Assembly (NCBI GenBank): GCA_031254915.1
Contig: JAIRTL010000067.1
Span: forward strand, 1-36,962
Reading direction: 5' to 3'
From: Planctomycetota bacterium
GTDB taxonomy: Bacteria; Planctomycetota; SZUA-567
DNA: 36,962 nt
The notes beneath the pieces are model-generated. The model was not told the DNA's origin. It worked only from the letters and a program-made list of their open reading frames with translations, and ran no database searches. Shown piece after piece: positions 32,849 to 36,962 of the stretch. The first letter of the stretch is position 1, and every line of letters begins with the position of its first letter. The position numbers were made by a program, and so were the translations under genes.

Positions 32849-34192
32849 TCAGAAAATCAAGGCGAGGATGTACACGGCGATCATCGCCGTCACGCCTTCC
32901 ACGGCAGTGGCGGTCGTGTAGACTTTGTAGGCGATGTTCACGGGCATGGCGGAGAACTGCGACACCACCCAGAAATAACTGTCGTTCGCGTGCGACACCA
33001 CCATCGAGCCCGCGCCGATGGCGATCACGGAAAGCGCGGGGTTGAGCCCGAGCGCCCCCAGCATCGGCGCCATGATGGTGGCGGTGGTGATGATGGCGAC
33101 GGTGGACGAACCCTGCGCCGTCTTGATCGCGGCCGAAATAATGAAGGGGAGGAAGATCCCGAGGCTGCTGGTGGACAGATTGTCCTTGATGTAATCGACC
33201 ATCGGCGAGCCCTGGAGGATCTTGCCGAACGAGCCGCCGGCGCCGGTGATGGCGAGGACGATCGCAGCGTCGCGGATGCCCTGCCCGAGCCAGCCGTCGA
33301 CCGCCGCCGACAACGACGTCCTGGGCACGATGCACAACGCGCAGATGACGCCGATGATGAGCGCGATCACCGGATCGCCGATGTTGGAAATGAACGACTG
33401 GACCGGGCCGGCGCCGAAGGTCAGCGTTCCGTCCTTGCCCTTGAGGTCGATGATGGACTTGAAGAGGATGAGCACCAGCGGCAACACGAGCGGCAGGAAG
33501 GACGCGAACACGGACGGCAACTGACCGTACTTTTCCATAAGGGTGGAATAGGACTCGATCGACTCCGGCTCGATGTCGTACCTGGCCGCGACCTTGACGG
33601 CCCAGAGATAGCCGATGAGCGAGGCCGGAATCGAGGCGATCAGGCCGTAGATGATGACTGTCCCGAGGTCGGCCCCGACCGAGCTGGCGGCGGCGATCGG
33701 CCCGGGAGTCGGCGGGACCATCGTGTGCGTGGCGTACAGGCCGGTCGCGAGCGCGACCGCCATGACGGCCATGGATTTGGCGCTTTCTTTGGCGAGGGCC
33801 TTGTTGAGCGGCGTGAGAATGACGTAGCCGGAATCGCAGAACACGGGAATGGAGACGACGAAGCCGGCGATGTTCATGGCGAGGGGCGAACGGTCCTTGC
33901 CGACCAAGCCGAGAATGGTTCTGGTCATGACCAGCGCAGCGCCGGTTTTTTCCAGGATCACCCCCATCATGGTGCCGGTGATGATGACGATGCCTATGCT
34001 CGACAGGGTGCCGCCGAAGCCGGCCTTGATGTTCGCGACCACGTCGCCGATGGGCATGCCGATGAGTATGCCGTAAAGAAAGGCGACGAACAGCAGCACG
34101 AGAAACGCATTGATCTTGAATTTGCCCGTGGCGACGATAAGCGCCGCGACCACGAGTATCAGCAAAATGACCGCGACCGAACCCGATACCAT
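32849..34192 (-). CDS. GntP-family gluconate/sugar-acid:H+ symporter
   Basis: This encodes an inner-membrane permease of the GntP family, which takes up gluconate or related organic acids with protons. The 447-residue product has the family length and about 12-14 membrane helices. Typical segments are SIPVFCDSGYVIL, THTMVPPTPGPIAAA, SSTVAIITTATIMAPML and SHANDSYFWVVSQF. The substrate cannot be told from sequence, since GntP relatives carry gluconate, idonate, glycerate, fructuronate or D-serine. The ribosome binding site GAGGAGG is strong. Two dyads that could be operators lie in the divergent region with mutS. No gluconate kinase is adjacent. Confidence 0.93.
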   Translation of the reverse strand: MVSGSVAVILLILVVAALIVATGKFKINAFLVLLFVAFLYGILIGMPIGDVVANIKAGFGGTLSSIGIVIITGTMMGVILEKTGAALVMTRTILGLVGKDRSPLAMNIAGFVVSIPVFCDSGYVILTPLNKALAKESAKSMAVMAVALATGLYATHTMVPPTPGPIAAASSVGADLGTVIIYGLIASIPASLIGYLWAVKVAARYDIEPESIESYSTLMEKYGQLPSVFASFLPLVLPLVLILFKSIIDLKGKDGTLTFGAGPVQSFISNIGDPVIALIIGVICALCIVPRTSLSAAVDGWLGQGIRDAAIVLAITGAGGSFGKILQGSPMVDYIKDNLSTSSLGIFLPFIISAAIKTAQGSSTVAIITTATIMAPMLGALGLNPALSVIAIGAGSMVVSHANDSYFWVVSQFSAMPVNIAYKVYTTATAVEGVTAMIAVYILALIF

Positions 34193-34298
34193 AAGATCCT
34201 CCTCTCCTGAAAGACGGAAAACCCCCGGCTACCCGGTATGACGCACAACCACCAGCCAGATTTTGATCCGCGTCCGCGCCTTCGCCTCCTTTCCAGCA

Positions 34299-34311
34299 TG
34301 ACAGGTTGTCA
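34299..34311. promoter_or_regulatory. TGACA-N3-TGTCA dyad, operator candidate
   Basis: A 5-bp perfect inverted repeat with a 3-base centre lies about 110 bases upstream of the GntP permease start. It is within the 298-base divergent region shared with mutS and resembles the size of GntR-type operators. No regulator gene is nearby. Confidence 0.35.
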
Positions 34312-34322
34312 GACATCCACCA

Positions 34323-34353
34323 TCACCGGAAAATCATACCAATACGCCGGTGA
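34323..34353. promoter_or_regulatory. TCACCGG / CCGGTGA inverted repeat in the gntP-mutS divergent region
   Basis: Perfect 7-bp arms (34323-34329, 34347-34353) flank 17 AT-richer bases. The arrangement fits a two-half-site operator or an RNA hairpin at the 5' end of a transcript. Confidence 0.35.
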
Positions 34354-34446
34354 CGGACAAGGGTTTTCATGGCGCGCGGATCGTTTTTTCCCGAAGCGCA
34401 AACCGCCCGACAGGCATTTTGAGGTGGCGCACCCGGGAGGACGCGG

Positions 34447-34452
34447 TATACT
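34447..34452 (+). promoter_or_regulatory. -10-like TATACT before mutS
   Basis: TATACT lies about 38 bases upstream of the mutS start in otherwise GC-rich sequence. No good -35 box is present at the right spacing. Initiation near 34459 would give a leader of about 32 bases. Confidence 0.4.
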
Positions 34453-34490
34453 GCATGGTTTTCGGCAAAGCGGAGGATCGCGGTCCAACG

Positions 34491-36962
34491 ATGGCAGACG
34501 ACAAGCTCACCCCGGCCATGCGGCAATGGCACAGCTTCAAGAGCCGGCATCCGGACAAGATACTGCTGTTCCGGATGGGTGACTTTTACGAAACGTTCCA
34601 CGACGACGCCGTGCAGATGCATAAGCTCCTCGGCCTCACCCTGACGCGCCGCAATCGCGACGCCGACGCGCCGCCGCTCGCCGGCATCCCCCACCACCAG
34701 CTTTCCCGGTATGTGAAGATGCTGGTCGAGAAGGGCCGCAGCGTCGCCATCGCCGACCAGATCGAAGATCCCGCCCAGGCGAAGGGGCTGGTGAACCGGG
34801 GGATCACGGAGGTCGTCACCCCGGGAACGCTTGTCGAGGAAAGCGTGCTGCCGCAGCGGGACAACAACTACCTTGCCGCTTTCCTGCGCCGCGGCGAGAC
34901 GGTCGCGATCGCGTTCCTCGACCTTTCCACCGGCGACTTTTTCGTCGTCATGCCGCCCCGGTCCCGGGTCGACGACGAATTCGCCCGCTTCGCGCCCGCC
35001 GAGATCCTCGTCCCCCGAAGTCTCCTTGCCGATCCGGACGATCCGTTCGCGGCGCTTCTCGCCGATCCGGCGCTCGGGCAGATAACCCGGCGCGACGACT
35101 ACGCCTTCGACCCGCACGAGGGCGAGGCGCGCCTCAAGGCGCTCTTCAAGGTATCGACAGTCGCCGGCTTCGGCCTTGAGGAACCGGCCGCCCTCGGCGT
35201 CGCAGGCGCCATACTCGGCTATCTGGCGGAGAACCAGTCATCCGATCTCGCCCATCTGCAGCCGCCGCGCATCGTGGATGTGTCCGGACACCTTCGCCTC
35301 GACCGGAACACGATCAGGAACCTCGAACTCGCGCATCCGCCGCGCGGCGGCAACGCGAACGCGACGCTGCTCTCCGTCCTCGACCGCACGCTCACCGGCC
35401 CCGGGGGCCGCATGCTCAGAGCTTGGCTCCTTTCCCCCTCCTCGCGTCTCGACGTCATCCACCCGCGCCAGGAGGCGATCCGGCAGCTGATGGACGACGA
35501 CGGCCTGCGCCGCGAGCTCAGGGAGCGCCTCGACCGTTTCCCCGACATCGAGCGCATCATGGCCCGCGCCGCCACCGGGCGCGCCACGCCGCGCGACCTC
35601 GCCTCTCTGGCGCAAGGATGTTTGGCGCTGCCGGACATCGCCCTGATCGCCGGAAGCGCCGGCGCGGAGCTGCTCCGCGAATGCGCCGACCTCGACACCC
35701 TCGACGATCTCGGCGACGCCATCCTCAAGGCGATCGGGGACGATCCGCCGGCCGGCGTCCGTGACGGCGGCATCGTCCGCGACGGCTACGATCCGGAAGT
35801 CGACGAACTCCGCGACATAGGCGCCGGCGGCAGCAACTGGCTCAGGATGTTCCAGGAGAACGAGCAGATCCGCTCAGGCATTCCGTCGCTGAAGGTCGGG
35901 AAAAACCGCGTCTTCGGCTATTACATCGAAGTCTCCAATGCGCACAAGGACAAGGCGCCGACTGATTACATTCGCAAACAAACGCTCGTGAACGCGGAGC
36001 GCTACATTACCCCCGAACTCAAGGAAATGGAGGAAAAGTTCCAGTCGGCCGAGGGCAGGCTGGCGCAGCTCGAATACGACATTTTCATGCGCGTCCAGGG
36101 TGAGGCGGCGCGGGCGATTCCCCGGGCGCAGCGGGTCGCGGGGAAGCTGGCGGAACTGGACGTCCTTCTCGCGCTCGCGGAGGCGGGCAAGGAACGCAAA
36201 TATGTCATGCCGGAGGTCCACGAGGGCGGGGACACGGAGATCGTCGGCGGCAGGCATCCGGTGGTGGAGTCGCTCCTTCCGGCCGGCGAATTCATCGAGA
36301 ACGACGTCGTTTTCGATCCCCGCACGCAACGGGTCCTTATCGTCACCGGCCCCAACATGGCTGGTAAAAGCACCTATATCCGCCAGGTGGCGTTGTTGTT
36401 CATCATGTCGCAGATGGGAGCGCCGATTCCGGCGCGGTCGGCCCGTATCGGCGTCGCAGACCGCATCTTCACGCGCGTCGGCGCGGCCGACGACCTGTCC
36501 AGGGGGCGCTCCACCTTCATGGTCGAGATGGTCGAACTGGCGGAAATCCTCCAGAACGCGCGGGAAAAATCGCTCGTCATCCTGGACGAGGTGGGGCGCG
36601 GCACCAGCACCTTCGACGGCGTCTCCCTGGCCTGGGCGGCGACGGAGTACCTGCATTCGCAGCTCAAGGCGCGGACGCTCTTCGCCACGCATTACCACGA
36701 GCTCGCCGAACTCGGGCATATCCTCGACGCGGCGAAGAACTTCAACGTCATCGTCAGGGAATGGCAGGACGAGGTCGTTTTTCTGCGCGAGATCCGCCCC
36801 GGCGCGGCCGACCGCTCCTACGGCATCCAAGTCGCCCGCCTGGCGGGTGTTCCCCGGGCAGTGGTGCGCCGCGCCGACGAAATCCTCAAGGGCCTGGAGG
36901 CGCAGGCAGGCGAGCGCGACTGGAAGATGCTCCAGGAAAGCAGGGATCTCCTTCGCGCCGCC
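34491..36962 (+). CDS. mutS: DNA mismatch repair protein MutS, 3' end outside window
   Basis: MutS recognises base mismatches and small loops and recruits MutL. The 824 codons present cover almost the whole family length (about 850-880). Visible motifs are the mismatch-reading F-Y-E in RMGDFYETF (F32, E34), the connector and lever regions, a clamp segment (around KVGKNRVFGYYIEVSNAHKD), Walker A GPNMAGKST (about 620-628), a conserved SRGRSTFMVEM stretch, Walker B VILDEVGRGTSTFDG (D699, E700) and the THYHEL signature. The reading frame is open at the window edge, so the short C-terminal part is missing. ATG 34491 starts MADDKLTPAMRQW, as expected for the family; a GGAGG site lies rather far upstream (34472-34476). 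Confidence 0.97.
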   Translation, partial: MADDKLTPAMRQWHSFKSRHPDKILLFRMGDFYETFHDDAVQMHKLLGLTLTRRNRDADAPPLAGIPHHQLSRYVKMLVEKGRSVAIADQIEDPAQAKGLVNRGITEVVTPGTLVEESVLPQRDNNYLAAFLRRGETVAIAFLDLSTGDFFVVMPPRSRVDDEFARFAPAEILVPRSLLADPDDPFAALLADPALGQITRRDDYAFDPHEGEARLKALFKVSTVAGFGLEEPAALGVAGAILGYLAENQSSDLAHLQPPRIVDVSGHLRLDRNTIRNLELAHPPRGGNANATLLSVLDRTLTGPGGRMLRAWLLSPSSRLDVIHPRQEAIRQLMDDDGLRRELRERLDRFPDIERIMARAATGRATPRDLASLAQGCLALPDIALIAGSAGAELLRECADLDTLDDLGDAILKAIGDDPPAGVRDGGIVRDGYDPEVDELRDIGAGGSNWLRMFQENEQIRSGIPSLKVGKNRVFGYYIEVSNAHKDKAPTDYIRKQTLVNAERYITPELKEMEEKFQSAEGRLAQLEYDIFMRVQGEAARAIPRAQRVAGKLAELDVLLALAEAGKERKYVMPEVHEGGDTEIVGGRHPVVESLLPAGEFIENDVVFDPRTQRVLIVTGPNMAGKSTYIRQVALLFIMSQMGAPIPARSARIGVADRIFTRVGAADDLSRGRSTFMVEMVELAEILQNAREKSLVILDEVGRGTSTFDGVSLAWAATEYLHSQLKARTLFATHYHELAELGHILDAAKNFNVIVREWQDEVVFLREIRPGAADRSYGIQVARLAGVPRAVVRRADEILKGLEAQAGERDWKMLQESRDLLRAA

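Noticed and set aside
32771-34210. 479-codon plus-strand frame antisense to the GntP permease
   Set aside because: Asp/Glu/Arg/His-rich shadow of a membrane-protein gene, with no domain.
1-36962. Searched by eye for CRISPR arrays, tRNA or rRNA genes, toxin-antitoxin pairs and phage genes
   Set aside because: No regular repeat-spacer array, cloverleaf-like segment with the GTTCRA loop, rRNA segment or phage/defence hallmark was recognised; a proper tRNA and profile search was not possible here.

Overview
The window is a GC-rich chromosomal segment from a motile, diderm (Gram-negative-type) bacterium. Motility is shown by a nine-gene flagellar export/regulatory block and a very large flagellin. 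The diderm envelope is inferred from a TonB-like protein, Tat components, a lipobox lipoprotein and a signal-peptide PDZ protein. Phosphotransacetylase, a fused 2-hydroxyacyl-CoA dehydratase activase, xylulokinase and a GntP-type permease suggest a fermentative or anaerobic, sugar-acid- or pentose-using life. The phylum cannot be settled from this sequence alone.

Layout. 1-2107 (+): 3' end of a metallo-beta-lactamase-fold hydrolase, phosphotransacetylase (pta) with its own promoter, and a PfkB-kinase gene cut off after about 109 codons. 2127-11024 (-): one compact flagellar operon read fliO-fliP-fliQ-fliR-flhB-flhA-flhF-(two-TM protein)-fliA. It encodes the membrane part of the export gate, the polar-placement GTPase and the flagellar sigma factor. 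No flhG lies between flhF and fliA. 11025-11513 is a divergent control region with a promoter-like site followed directly by a terminator-like hairpin. 11514-14531 (+): a 1005-residue activase with two ATPase domains. 14640-16019 (+): a proline/glutamate-rich TonB-like protein, convergent with tatA (-). 16409-24768 (+): a co-directional run of a membrane-anchored peptide-binding protein, tpiA, tatC with a long acidic N-terminal extension, a secreted protease-like PDZ protein with no visible catalytic serine motif, a short-chain dehydrogenase and xylulokinase. 24782-28039 (-): a lipoprotein and a hybrid sensor kinase with one degenerate and one intact receiver. 28040-28908 is an AT-rich non-coding stretch holding a decayed small gene and the flagellin promoter region. 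28909-31884 (+): a 991-residue, cysteine-containing flagellin with an IS5-like transposase remnant directly behind it. 32166-34192 (-): a membrane-anchored thioredoxin and a GntP-family permease. 34491-end (+): mutS, running off the window.

How it fits together: the flagellar operon supplies the export gate plus sigma-28 (FliA), and the flagellin is a likely FliA or housekeeping-sigma target about 26 kb away. A sigma-28-like promoter is also visible upstream of the lipoprotein gene, which would tie it to the motility regulon. TatA and TatC are encoded near each other but on opposite strands. The dehydrogenase and xylulokinase are closely spaced and would form a polyol/pentose catabolic pair. 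I did not find an obviously new defence or mobile system. The most unusual items are the giant cysteine-containing flagellin, the PDZ pseudo-protease coupled to tatC, the promoter-plus-terminator arrangement before the activase, and several gene remnants.
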